Positions 15,893-23,519 of a stretch of 33,599 nucleotides of DNA are shown one piece after another. This DNA is from an uncultured Flavobacteriaceae bacterium. Lineage in GTDB: Bacteria > Bacteroidota > Bacteroidia > Flavobacteriales > Flavobacteriaceae. The first letter of the stretch is position 1; each line of letters starts with the position of its first letter. Both the position numbers and the translations under genes were made by a program. A model generated the notes under the pieces. It saw only the letters and a program-made list of their open reading frames with translations, searched no databases and was not told the DNA's origin. The stretch spans positions 1 to 33,599 of the forward strand of contig CALKEO010000067.1 of assembly GCA_938088195.1 (NCBI GenBank), given 5' to 3'.

Positions 15893-16894
15893 TTAGGGAA
15901 CCTCCACCTGGTTAACAATTTTATTTATTATATCTTCAGATGAAATACTTTCAGCCTCCGCTTCATATGTTAATCCGATTCTATGTCTTAAAACGTCATG
16001 AATAACAGCTCTGACATCTTCAGGAATTACATATCCTCTTCTTTTAATAAAAGCATAACATCTAGATGCATTTGCAAGATTAATACTTCCTCTGGGTGAA
16101 GCTCCAAAATTAATCATCGGTTTAAGATCGTCTAATCCATATTTTTCTGGATATCTTGTGGCAAAAATTAAATCAAGGACATATTGTTCAATTTTTTCGT
16201 CCATGTAAACCAATTTGACGGAATCTTGAGCCTTAATTATTTCCTTAACAGTTACCACTGGCTTTATATCACCAAAACTATTATTAATATTCGCTCTTAC
16301 TATTTTTTGCTCATCCTTAATGTTCGGATAATCAATAACTGTTTTCAACATAAATCTGTCAACTTGAGCCTCAGGAAGTGGGTAGGTTCCCTCCTGTTCA
16401 ACAGGGTTTTGTGTTGCCATTACTAAAAAAGGTGGTGCCAATTTAAAGGTCTTATCTCCAATAGTCACTTGTTTCTCCTGCATAGCTTCTAGAAGCGCTG
16501 ATTGAACTTTAGCTGGAGCTCTATTTATCTCATCAGCCAAAACAAAATTTGCAAATATTGGACCCTTTTTAATAGAAAAGTCATTCTCTTTCATATTATA
16601 AATCATTGTACCAACTACATCGGCTGGCAGAAGATCTGGCGTGAATTGTATTCTACTGAAACTTCCCTTAACTGCTTTGCTAAGAGAATTAATTGCAAGT
16701 GTTTTTGCTAATCCAGGAACTCCCTCCAACAATATATGGCCTTTACCTAAAAGTCCAATTAACAACCTTTCTATCATATGCTTTTGGCCAACGATAACTT
16801 TATTTATCTCTAGTGTAAGCAAATCAATAAAAGCACTCTCTTTTTCAATTTTTTTGTTGATTTCTTTGATATCTACTTTTTTATTATTTTCCAT
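15893..16894 (-). CDS. MoxR family AAA+ ATPase, first gene of the Bat operon
   Basis: A 333-residue MoxR-type AAA+ ATPase, thought to act as a chaperone for maturing VWA-containing complexes. Walker A is GVPGLAKT (58-65), Walker B FVLADE (117-122) followed by INRAPAKVQSALLEAMQE, sensor 1 TQNP (161-164), and the arginine-finger helix EAQVDRF (175-181). The C-terminal lid has GASPRGSINLA and RRGYVIPEDVRAV. It leads the operon, 96 bases after nadD; that spacer holds a palindrome at 16952-16965 that could be regulatory. Motifs are intact, so ATPase activity is expected. Confidence 0.95.
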   Translation of the reverse strand: MENNKKVDIKEINKKIEKESAFIDLLTLEINKVIVGQKHMIERLLIGLLGKGHILLEGVPGLAKTLAINSLSKAVKGSFSRIQFTPDLLPADVVGTMIYNMKENDFSIKKGPIFANFVLADEINRAPAKVQSALLEAMQEKQVTIGDKTFKLAPPFLVMATQNPVEQEGTYPLPEAQVDRFMLKTVIDYPNIKDEQKIVRANINNSFGDIKPVVTVKEIIKAQDSVKLVYMDEKIEQYVLDLIFATRYPEKYGLDDLKPMINFGASPRGSINLANASRCYAFIKRRGYVIPEDVRAVIHDVLRHRIGLTYEAEAESISSEDIINKIVNQVEVP

Positions 16895-16951
16895 TATATA
16901 TAATTACTTATTAAACTAAGGGGATGCAATTTCAAGAAAAAAAATCATACA

Positions 16952-16965
16952 AATTGTTAACAATT
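16952..16965. promoter_or_regulatory. 14-bp palindrome upstream of moxR, possible operator
   Basis: AATTGTTAACAATT is a perfect palindrome in the 96-base spacer between nadD and moxR, 57 bases upstream of the moxR start. A second GTTAA lies 11 bases from the first (16956-16960 and 16967-16971), about one helical turn. On the minus strand a run of eight T follows about 10 bases later, so a weak terminator for nadD is the alternative, though the stem would be only about 5 bp. Confidence 0.35.
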
Positions 16966-16990
16966 GGTTAAAAATTTAAGGATATACGTT

Positions 16991-17563
16991 TTAAATTTGC
17001 TTTTTTTTAATTTTTAAAAAAACTTCTTTGGGAACTAAATGTTTTATAGATTCTTTTTTATTTATCATATTTCTAATTAATGATGAAGATATATCCATTA
17101 TTGGAGCATTATATAGCTTAACCTTTTTATGGTGAATCAAATTATTAGTTGACTGATTTAGATTCTTCCTTGGATAAACACAAATTTGATGCTTTAAAAT
17201 CTTGTCTGAATCTTTCCACAAATGCAAACTATTTAAATTATCCTGACCTAATATTATGCAAAATTTTGTGTCATTATTCTTATTAATTATAAAATCAATG
17301 GTGTTCGAAGTGTAATTAGGTTTTGGTAATTCAAATTCTACTTTTGAGCATTTAATTTTTTTTTCATTTTTACAAAAATTTTCTACCATTTCTAACCTTT
17401 TACTTTCATTAGAAATATTTTTAGAATTTTTAAAAGGATTTAAAGGAGTAACTACAAGCCAAAGTTCATCCAATAGCAACTTTTTAATGAAATACTTCGC
17501 GATTGAAACATGCCCATTATGTAAAGGATCAAATGTCCCAAAAAACAAACCTATGTGTCTCAT
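16991..17563 (-). CDS. nadD: Nicotinate-nucleotide adenylyltransferase
   Basis: Adenylates nicotinate mononucleotide in NAD synthesis, in the cytoplasm. The 190-residue length is standard. The nucleotidyltransferase signature GTFDPLHNGH is at residues 9-18, followed by VVTPLNPFKN, LGQDNLNSLHLW and the C-terminal motif ISSSLIRNMI (the SxxxR/K ATP-binding turn). Its ATG overlaps the gmk stop by 4 bases (ATGA), so translation is coupled. It is the last gene of the run that begins with the ArsC-family gene at 20136; the next gene, moxR, follows after 96 bases. Confidence 0.95.
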   Translation of the reverse strand: MRHIGLFFGTFDPLHNGHVSIAKYFIKKLLLDELWLVVTPLNPFKNSKNISNESKRLEMVENFCKNEKKIKCSKVEFELPKPNYTSNTIDFIINKNNDTKFCIILGQDNLNSLHLWKDSDKILKHQICVYPRKNLNQSTNNLIHHKKVKLYNAPIMDISSSLIRNMINKKESIKHLVPKEVFLKIKKKQI

Positions 17564-18132
17564 TTTTTATTTAAAAATTCACTAACCAAATTATAGGCTT
17601 CTTTTTTAGAATCAGATAAATCATCATTAACAATGGTTTTATCAAAAAATTCTTCTCTTGATAATTCAAGTTTAGCTTTAGACAGTCTAGTATGAATTGA
17701 TTCTGAGGAATCATTATTTCGTTTATTAAGTCTTTTTTGTAATTCTTGAATGCTTGGGGGTCTTACAAAAACTGCTAATGCTTTTTCATTGAATTGATTT
17801 TTCAATTTTAGACCTCCCTCTACATCAATATCAAAAATTACATTGTACTTATTTAAAAGAATTCTAACAGATTCTTTTAATGTCCCATAAAAAACATCTT
17901 CGTAAACTTCTTCAAATTCTAGAAATTCTTCATTTCCAATTTTATTTTTAAAAGAGTCTTTGTCTAAAAAAATATAATCAACTTTATTTTTTTCGTTATT
18001 TCTCTTTTTTCTAGTTGTTGCCGAAATAGAAAATATAAGATTTAGCTCATTCTGGCCTAAGAGATACTTTACTAAAGTAGTCTTACCACTTCCTGAGGGT
18101 GCAGAAAAAATTATACATTTTCCAATAGACAT
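17560..18132 (-). CDS. gmk: Guanylate kinase
   Basis: Phosphorylates GMP to GDP with ATP. It is a 190-residue P-loop kinase with APSGSGKTTL at residues 11-20, the GMP-binding segment ATTRKKRNNEKNKVDYIF, EFEEVYEDVFYGT, and the lid/base region IQELQKRLNKRNND. I chose the ATG at 18132, which shares a base with the yicC stop (TGATG); a GTG three bases earlier would add one Met-equivalent and is less likely. The order yicC-gmk-nadD is a recognisable arrangement, which supports the assignments. Confidence 0.96.
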   Translation of the reverse strand: MSIGKCIIFSAPSGSGKTTLVKYLLGQNELNLIFSISATTRKKRNNEKNKVDYIFLDKDSFKNKIGNEEFLEFEEVYEDVFYGTLKESVRILLNKYNVIFDIDVEGGLKLKNQFNEKALAVFVRPPSIQELQKRLNKRNNDSSESIHTRLSKAKLELSREEFFDKTIVNDDLSDSKKEAYNLVSEFLNKK

Positions 18133-18992
18133 CACAATACATTTAGAAGTTGTTCTTTGATTTTTTCTAACTCATTTTTCATTTCAACAACAATTTGTTG
18201 TATTTCAAGATGATTAGACTTTGAACCAATAGTATTTATTTCTCTACCTATCTCTTGTCCAATAAAAGTTAACTTTTTACCTTTTTCTATTTCTTTGTCA
18301 TTAACTGTTTTTTTTAAAAAAATTAAATGGTTATTAAGCCTAACTAGCTCTTCATTTATGTCCAATTTTTCAAGATGATAAATAAGTTCTTGGTGAAATC
18401 TATTTAAATCAACCTCCAAGCTAAGATCTACTAAATTTTTATTAATTTTTTCTTTAATTTTTTTTATTCTCTTGGGAGCTAATTTCTCAACTAGCTTGAT
18501 TTTTTTTTGAATTAAACTAGCATTGTTTAAAATATCTTTTTTTAAAGAATTTCCCTCTTGTTTTCTGAAATCAATAACCATTTTAACAGCATGTTTAACA
18601 GCATTTTTGATCTCATTACTGATTTTATTATCTAAATTTGATTGATTATTCTCAATAGAATTTGGAAGTGAAATCGCAATTTTTAAAAATTCCATTGCAT
18701 CCCCGGGTACAATTTGCTGTAAATCTTTAATATATAATTTAATTAACTCACGATTTAGATTTGTAGAAGATTGTTTTTGTGTGATTTTGAAATTTATCTT
18801 AATATCTACTTTTCCTCTTTTGAAAGAACTCATTATTATCAATCTTATATCATTTTCTAAATCTTTTAAAAAAGGACTTAGGTTATAATTTAAATCAAGA
18901 TTTTTACTATTCAAAGTTTTAATATCAACAGATATTTTTCCCATTTCTGAGTCAACTGAAAAATTTCCAAAGCCAGTCATTGATTGTAACAT
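18132..18992 (-). CDS. YicC family endoribonuclease
   Basis: Member of the YicC family, which in E. coli is an endoribonuclease linked to small-RNA turnover. The N-terminus MLQSMTGFGNFSV is the family hallmark. Long basic coiled segments in the middle (LVEKLAPKRIKKIKEKINK) are followed by the C-terminal signature EKGKKLTFIGQEIGREINT and GSKSNHLEIQ. A 286-residue length fits the family. I chose the ATG at 18992 because it gives the canonical N-terminus; an in-frame TTG at 19001 would add three residues. It shares a base with gmk, so coupling is likely, and follows the DUF1080 gene by 22 bases. Confidence 0.93.
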   Translation of the reverse strand: MLQSMTGFGNFSVDSEMGKISVDIKTLNSKNLDLNYNLSPFLKDLENDIRLIIMSSFKRGKVDIKINFKITQKQSSTNLNRELIKLYIKDLQQIVPGDAMEFLKIAISLPNSIENNQSNLDNKISNEIKNAVKHAVKMVIDFRKQEGNSLKKDILNNASLIQKKIKLVEKLAPKRIKKIKEKINKNLVDLSLEVDLNRFHQELIYHLEKLDINEELVRLNNHLIFLKKTVNDKEIEKGKKLTFIGQEIGREINTIGSKSNHLEIQQIVVEMKNELEKIKEQLLNVL

Positions 18993-19014
18993 AGAGGGCA
19001 AAGTTACAAAAATA

Positions 19015-19758
19015 TCAATCTTTAGTTTGTAATTCTCTAATCCAAATATTCCTAAAATTCACAGGAATTTTTGGATGATCTTGCAAAACCAGTGGAAGTT
19101 TGCCATGAGATTTATATGAAGAAGGGCCAACATTTGTTGTTGTTCCCTTAATTTCTACATTGTTTTGTATCAATACACCATTTTGAAAAACAGTAAAATA
19201 ACCAGGCTTAACTAGTTTATTGTTTTTAAAAACTGGTGCATTAAAAACTATATCAAATGATTGCCATGCACCGGGTTTTTTACTTGAATTTACTAATGGA
19301 ATGTGTTGTTTGTAAATTGAACCTGCTTGACCGTTTACATATGTTGGGTTTTCGTAGCTGTCTAAAACTTGTAACTCATAATTTTGTTGAAGGAAAATAC
19401 CACTATTCGATCGTTGTTGTGGTTTATAATTTTCTGTTGTTTCATTTGTTTTCCATTCTATGTGTAATTGTACTGAACCAAAGGACTTTTTAGTTTTGAT
19501 TCCCCCTGTACCATTAATGACAGTCATGGATCCGTCCTTATTGATTTTCCACTCAGGGGTTTTGTTCGAGTATTGTCCAATCCAGCTGGAGAAATCACTT
19601 CCATCAAACAAAACTATTGCATCGCTTGGAGCTTTGTTAAAATTATATGCATCTATTTTTTCAGGAACTGGTTCCCAAATTTCAGTTTTTAAAGATTCAT
19701 TTTGAGAAAACCCCAAATTAAAAACAAATAGTAACAAGCTAATTTTAAATTTTGACAT
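19015..19758 (-). CDS. Secreted DUF1080 (3-keto-disaccharide hydrolase-like) protein
   Basis: A 247-residue secreted protein with a signal peptide (1-19, ending GFSQ). The DUF1080 domain is clear: AIVLFDGSDFSSWIG (47-61), GSVQLHIEWKT, SNSGIFLQQNYELQVLDS, and the C-terminal PLVLQDHPKIPVNFRNIWIRE. The domain has a concanavalin-like beta fold; some relatives act on 3-keto-glycosides, but many are uncharacterised, so the substrate is unknown. It sits among housekeeping genes, 12 bases after the ArsC-family gene, with no neighbouring carbohydrate-active gene. The periplasm or outer surface is the expected location. Confidence 0.92.
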   Translation of the reverse strand: MSKFKISLLLFVFNLGFSQNESLKTEIWEPVPEKIDAYNFNKAPSDAIVLFDGSDFSSWIGQYSNKTPEWKINKDGSMTVINGTGGIKTKKSFGSVQLHIEWKTNETTENYKPQQRSNSGIFLQQNYELQVLDSYENPTYVNGQAGSIYKQHIPLVNSSKKPGAWQSFDIVFNAPVFKNNKLVKPGYFTVFQNGVLIQNNVEIKGTTTNVGPSSYKSHGKLPLVLQDHPKIPVNFRNIWIRELQTKD

Positions 19759-19770
19759 GATTTTAAATTT

Positions 19771-20136
19771 TTAATAACGATTAAAATTCATTAAATATTC
19801 AGAAGCGTTATTGACAACTTTTTTTGTGTTTCCAATAAACAGTTTATTGCCAATTTTTAGAACAGGTCTTTTTAAAAAACTGTAATGCGTCAATAACATA
19901 TTCTTATAATCTTTTTCACTTACGGATTTAATATTGTTTTTTCTGTCTCTAAATAGTATAGCTCTTTTGTTAAATAACTCTTCATAGCTTTTACAAATAT
20001 TGTAAAGTTCGTCTAAATCATTTTCATTTAAGGGGTTACTTTTTATATCTATTTTGATAACATTACCACTCAATTCCCAATCCTTTAAAATCCTTTTACA
20101 GGTAGAGCAAGTTGATAAAAAATATACTTTATTCAA
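19771..20136 (-). CDS. ArsC/Spx family protein (arsenate reductase-like)
   Basis: A 121-residue thioredoxin-fold protein of the ArsC family. The N-terminal CSTC (C10 and C13) provides the reactive cysteine. LFNKRAILFRD and FLKRPVLKIGNKLFIG correspond to the family's later motifs, including the Arg-Pro segment. With a CxxC and no ars genes nearby, it may act as a general thiol reductase or regulator rather than in arsenate detoxification. The start is TTG at 20136, which gives the expected MNKVYFLSTC N-terminus; no ATG does. It faces the gamma-synthase gene across 86 bases, and DUF1080 follows after 12 bases. Confidence 0.85.
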   Translation of the reverse strand: MNKVYFLSTCSTCKRILKDWELSGNVIKIDIKSNPLNENDLDELYNICKSYEELFNKRAILFRDRKNNIKSVSEKDYKNMLLTHYSFLKRPVLKIGNKLFIGNTKKVVNNASEYLMNFNRY

Positions 20137-20186
20137 TTATAATTTATTTATAAACTCTAAAATTATAAGATTCTTTTAAGAAAATA

Positions 20187-20194
20187 TATCTTTG
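20187..20194 (+). promoter_or_regulatory. Candidate -7 promoter element for the gamma-synthase gene
   Basis: TATCTTTG matches TAnnTTTG and lies 28 bases before the ATG at 20223, in the 86-base divergent spacer. No TTG -33 partner is seen at normal spacing. I checked the spacer for a SAM riboswitch and saw none; it is too short for the common classes and lacks the SAM-II core. Confidence 0.35.
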
Positions 20195-20222
20195 ATTAAT
20201 ATTTTTTAATTGCATTACTCAA

Positions 20223-21362
20223 ATGAAATTCAATACCAAAACTATTCACGGAGGTCAAATTCCAGAAAAAGGCTACGGAGCTGTCATGCCCCCTATATAC
20301 CAAACATCTACTTATTCTCAAACTAGTCCAGGAAAGCATAAGGGCTATGAGTACAGTAGAACCCATAATCCAACACGTCAAGCATTAGAAAGTTCTTTTG
20401 CGAGTATAGAAAACGGTAAGTATGGTTTAGCATTTGGATCAGGTCTTGCGGCAATTGATGCAGTTTTAAAATTATTAAGTCCGGGTGATGAGGTAATATC
20501 AACTAATGACCTTTACGGGGGTTCCTATAGATTATTTACAAGTGTATTTAAAAATTTTGGAATTAAATTTCACTTTACTAAAATGAATGATACCAAAAGT
20601 GTTGAAAATTTAATAAATGATAAAACTAAAATGATTTGGATTGAAACTCCAACTAATCCAATGATGAACATTATTGACATTAAATCCTTTAGTAAACTTG
20701 CAAAATCAAACAATCTCTTACTTGCTGTAGATAATACCTTTGCCACTCCATTTTTACAAGTCCCTCTAGATTTAGGGGCTGATATTGTTATGCACTCTGC
20801 AACAAAATATTTAGCTGGGCATAGTGATGTTGTTTTAGGTGCGCTAGTTGTAAAAAACAAAAGTTTAGCTGAAAGACTGTATTTTATTCAGAATGCTAGT
20901 GGAGCAATCTGTGGACCCATGGATAGTTTTCTGACTTTAAGAGGGATTAAAACTTTGCATGTAAGAATGCAAAGGCATTGTCAAAACGCAAAAAAAATAG
21001 CTTTATTTTTAGAGAAGCATCCTTTGATTGAAAAGATTTTCTGGCCAGGTTTTAAATCTCACCCAAACCATTTGATTGCAAAAAATCAAATGTCCGATTT
21101 TGGCGCAATGATTTCGTTTACTACAAAAGGAAATGACTTCAATAAAGCATTGAAAATTATAGAAAAACTGAAAGTATTCACTCTTGCCGAATCTCTTGGG
21201 GGTGTTGAAAGCCTTGCTGGTCACCCTGCTTCAATGACCCATGCCTCCATACCTAAAATTGAAAGAGAAGCTTCAGGTGTTGTTGACTCTTTAATTAGAC
21301 TTAGTGTTGGAATTGAAGATGCTGATGATCTAATTTCAGATTTGAAACAAGCCATAGGTTAA
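20223..21362 (+). CDS. metB: Cystathionine gamma-synthase/lyase family PLP enzyme
   Basis: A 379-residue member of the Cys/Met metabolism PLP family. It has the N-terminal TKTIHGGQ, YEYSRTHNPTR (43-52), the PLP-phosphate loop FGSGLAA (71-77), ETPTNP (141-146), the PLP lysine K195 in HSATKYLAGHSD, and FTLAESLGGVESLAGHPASM near the C-terminus. These mark either cystathionine gamma-synthase (methionine synthesis) or gamma-lyase (cysteine formation). Sequence alone does not separate them: the C-terminal part looks somewhat lyase-like, while the flavobacterial proteins are usually called synthases. No other met gene is near. A weak inverted repeat follows the stop. Confidence 0.85.
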   Translation: MKFNTKTIHGGQIPEKGYGAVMPPIYQTSTYSQTSPGKHKGYEYSRTHNPTRQALESSFASIENGKYGLAFGSGLAAIDAVLKLLSPGDEVISTNDLYGGSYRLFTSVFKNFGIKFHFTKMNDTKSVENLINDKTKMIWIETPTNPMMNIIDIKSFSKLAKSNNLLLAVDNTFATPFLQVPLDLGADIVMHSATKYLAGHSDVVLGALVVKNKSLAERLYFIQNASGAICGPMDSFLTLRGIKTLHVRMQRHCQNAKKIALFLEKHPLIEKIFWPGFKSHPNHLIAKNQMSDFGAMISFTTKGNDFNKALKIIEKLKVFTLAESLGGVESLAGHPASMTHASIPKIEREASGVVDSLIRLSVGIEDADDLISDLKQAIG

Positions 21363-21402
21363 CTCTAATATTTAATTTGAGTTAATTCATTATCTTAGAG
21401 TT
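21361..21402 (+). terminator. Weak inverted repeat between the gamma-synthase gene and gdhA
   Basis: AACTCTAA (21361-21368) and TTAGAGTT (21395-21402) are perfect 8-bp complements around a 26-base loop, beginning in the stop codon. A third partly matching arm, TTTGAGTT (21376-21383), could form a competing hairpin. The tail TATTTTC is a short U-rich run. It may be a terminator for the upstream gene or part of gdhA control; the AT-rich stem makes chance plausible. Confidence 0.3.
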
Positions 21403-21429
21403 GTTATTTTCGACTTAAACTAATGACTT

Positions 21430-22770
21430 ATGGATAAAAATTTAGAAAGTTTTTTAAACGAAATTTCTGTAAGAAATTCTCATGAACCTGAATTCATGCA
21501 AGCTGTTAGGGAAGTTTCCGAAACTGTAATTCCTTACATTGTTTCCAACAAAATTTATCACGGTAAAAACATTTTAATGAGGATGGTTGAACCTGAAAGA
21601 GTATTAATGTTTAGGGTGAATTGGGTAGACGATAGTGGAGAAATAAGAGTAAACAGAGGATACCGAGTGCAAATGAACTCTGCAATTGGCCCTTATAAAG
21701 GTGGATTGAGGTTTCATCCCTCTGTAAATTTAAGTATACTTAAGTTTTTAGCTTTTGAGCAAGTTTTCAAAAATAGTCTAACAACTCTACCTATGGGAGG
21801 AGGAAAGGGTGGGTCTGATTTTGATCCAAAAGGTAAAAGCGATGGTGAAATAATGAGATTCTGTCAAAGTTTTATGACAGAACTTTTTAGATATATTGGT
21901 CCAAATACAGATATTCCTGCCGGTGATATTGGTGTTGGAGGAAGAGAAATTGGATTTATGTTTGGTCAATATAAAAAATTAAAAAAAGAGTTTACGGGAG
22001 TTTTAACAGGAAAGGGGCTGTCTTGGGGAGGGTCATTAATTAGACCTGAGGCAACAGGCTATGGAACCGTGTATTTTGCGGAAAATATGCTCAATTATAT
22101 TAACCAATCTGTTTACAAAAAAACTGTAGTTATTTCTGGGTCAGGAAATGTAGCTCAATTTGCTGCAGAAAAATGTATTCAACTTTCAGCTAAAGTTGTC
22201 ACTTTATCTGATTCATCTGGTTTTATTTATGATAAAGAGGGAATAAATAAAGAAAAATTGAACCATATTATGGTCTTGAAAAATAATAAAAGAGTTAGAA
22301 TCTCCGAATATTTAAATAAATACCCCAAAGCAAAATTTTATAAAAATAAGACACCATGGAATGTGCCCTGCGACATCGCCCTGCCGTGTGCAACTCAAAA
22401 TGAATTGAACAAAAATGATGCTGAAGGTTTAATTAAAAACGGATGTATTTGTATTAGCGAAGGGGCGAATATGCCTTGTACACCAGATGCTATTACTGTT
22501 TTTAGAAAAAACAAAGTTTTATATGCCCCAGGGAAAGCTTCAAACGCAGGAGGAGTTGCAGTTTCAGGGCTTGAAATGGCTCAAAATTCATTACGATACA
22601 GCTGGACAAGAGAGGAAGTAGATAATAAACTGAAAGATATAATTCTAGATATTCATAATTCTTGCATCACTCACGGTAAAGAAAAAAAATATATTAATTA
22701 TGAAAAAGGTGCTAACATTGCTGGTTTTATAAAAGTCGCAGATGCTATGATCGCTCAAGGAGTGGTTTAA
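21430..22770 (+). CDS. gdhA: NADP-specific glutamate dehydrogenase
   Basis: Interconverts 2-oxoglutarate plus ammonia and glutamate, in the cytoplasm. The 446-residue length matches the hexameric bacterial enzyme. The substrate-site lysines are visible in GPYKGGLRFHP (K90), FEQVFKNSL (K114) and the catalytic GGGKGG (K126); DIPAGDIGVGGREIGFM follows, and the coenzyme domain has SGSGNVAQFAAEK. The N-terminal style and length match the assimilatory NADP type. It probably has its own promoter in the 67-base spacer, where TATTTTCG (21405-21412) resembles a -7 box. recO follows after 23 bases. Confidence 0.95.
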   Translation: MDKNLESFLNEISVRNSHEPEFMQAVREVSETVIPYIVSNKIYHGKNILMRMVEPERVLMFRVNWVDDSGEIRVNRGYRVQMNSAIGPYKGGLRFHPSVNLSILKFLAFEQVFKNSLTTLPMGGGKGGSDFDPKGKSDGEIMRFCQSFMTELFRYIGPNTDIPAGDIGVGGREIGFMFGQYKKLKKEFTGVLTGKGLSWGGSLIRPEATGYGTVYFAENMLNYINQSVYKKTVVISGSGNVAQFAAEKCIQLSAKVVTLSDSSGFIYDKEGINKEKLNHIMVLKNNKRVRISEYLNKYPKAKFYKNKTPWNVPCDIALPCATQNELNKNDAEGLIKNGCICISEGANMPCTPDAITVFRKNKVLYAPGKASNAGGVAVSGLEMAQNSLRYSWTREEVDNKLKDIILDIHNSCITHGKEKKYINYEKGANIAGFIKVADAMIAQGVV

Positions 22771-22793
22771 ATTATTTAATTATAATTTTTGAA

Positions 22794-23519
22794 ATGTTAA
22801 TATCTACTGAAGCAATAGCCTTAAATTCAATAAAATATTCCGAAACTAGTCTAATAGTTAAATGCTTTACCCTATCGGATGGAATAAAATCATATTTATT
22901 AAAAGGAATTAGATCACAAAAAAAAAGAGGATTAAATGTTGGGCTATTTCAACCATTAACCATTTTAGAAATTGATGCAAGTCATAGAGGGCTGGGAAAG
23001 CTTAATAATATCCGCTCAGCTAAAATAATTTCGCCTTATAAGTCGATACCTTTTGACATTGTGAAAAATACTATTGTTCAGTTTTTAGCAGAAATTTTGT
23101 CAAAAAGCATACAAGAAGAAGAAAGTAATGAGTCATTATACACATTCATAAAAACCTCCATGATTTGGCTTGATAACAGTTCGAATTACACAAATTTTCA
23201 CATTCACTTTGTAATTAAATTTTTAAGATATCTTGGAATTTCGCCTGATAAAACCAACATTATATTTGATGGGTTTGACATGTTAAATGGAGAGTTTAGT
23301 AATGACTCTCAAAATATTAATTACATAAACGGAAATGTAATTAAAAATTTTAAAGGATTTTTAGGCACAGATTTTGATGAGATTAGAGACTTGATTACAT
23401 CTTCTTTTGAAAGAAAAGAGCTGTTAGAATTTTTAATGAAATATATGCAAATACACATGGAAAATTTCAGAAGGCCTCAATCACTTAACATCATGTATGA
23501 TCTTTTTAAAAGAAAGTAA
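22794..23519 (+). CDS. recO: DNA repair protein RecO
   Basis: RecO, which with RecF and RecR loads RecA on SSB-coated DNA during recombination repair. The 241-residue protein has the N-terminal OB fold (AIALNSIKYSETSLIVKCFT, then GIKSYLLKGIRSQKKRG) and the helical C-terminal part (HIHFVIKFLRYLGISPDKT). The C-terminal zinc-finger cysteines of some RecO proteins are absent. It ends inside the next gene, overlapping the TonB-receptor start by 23 bases. A TTTG 2 bases before the ATG is noted among the possible leaderless starts. Confidence 0.93.
   Translation: MLISTEAIALNSIKYSETSLIVKCFTLSDGIKSYLLKGIRSQKKRGLNVGLFQPLTILEIDASHRGLGKLNNIRSAKIISPYKSIPFDIVKNTIVQFLAEILSKSIQEEESNESLYTFIKTSMIWLDNSSNYTNFHIHFVIKFLRYLGISPDKTNIIFDGFDMLNGEFSNDSQNINYINGNVIKNFKGFLGTDFDEIRDLITSSFERKELLEFLMKYMQIHMENFRRPQSLNIMYDLFKRK

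Noticed and set aside
8046-16894. New defence or toxin system built on MoxR and VWA proteins
   Set aside because: MoxR-VWA modules occur in some defence systems, but gene order and domain content match the known Bat operon exactly.
16184-16919. Three plus-strand open frames opposite moxR
   Set aside because: They are antisense to an intact AAA+ ATPase gene with all motifs, and have no signal or domain of their own.
19771-20136. Arsenic resistance operon
   Set aside because: Only an ArsC-family protein is present, with no arsenite pump or ArsR regulator; the neighbours are housekeeping genes.
20137-20222. SAM riboswitch upstream of the gamma-synthase gene
   Set aside because: The 86-base spacer is AT-rich with no stable stem set and no SAM-II core; only a -7-like box is supported.
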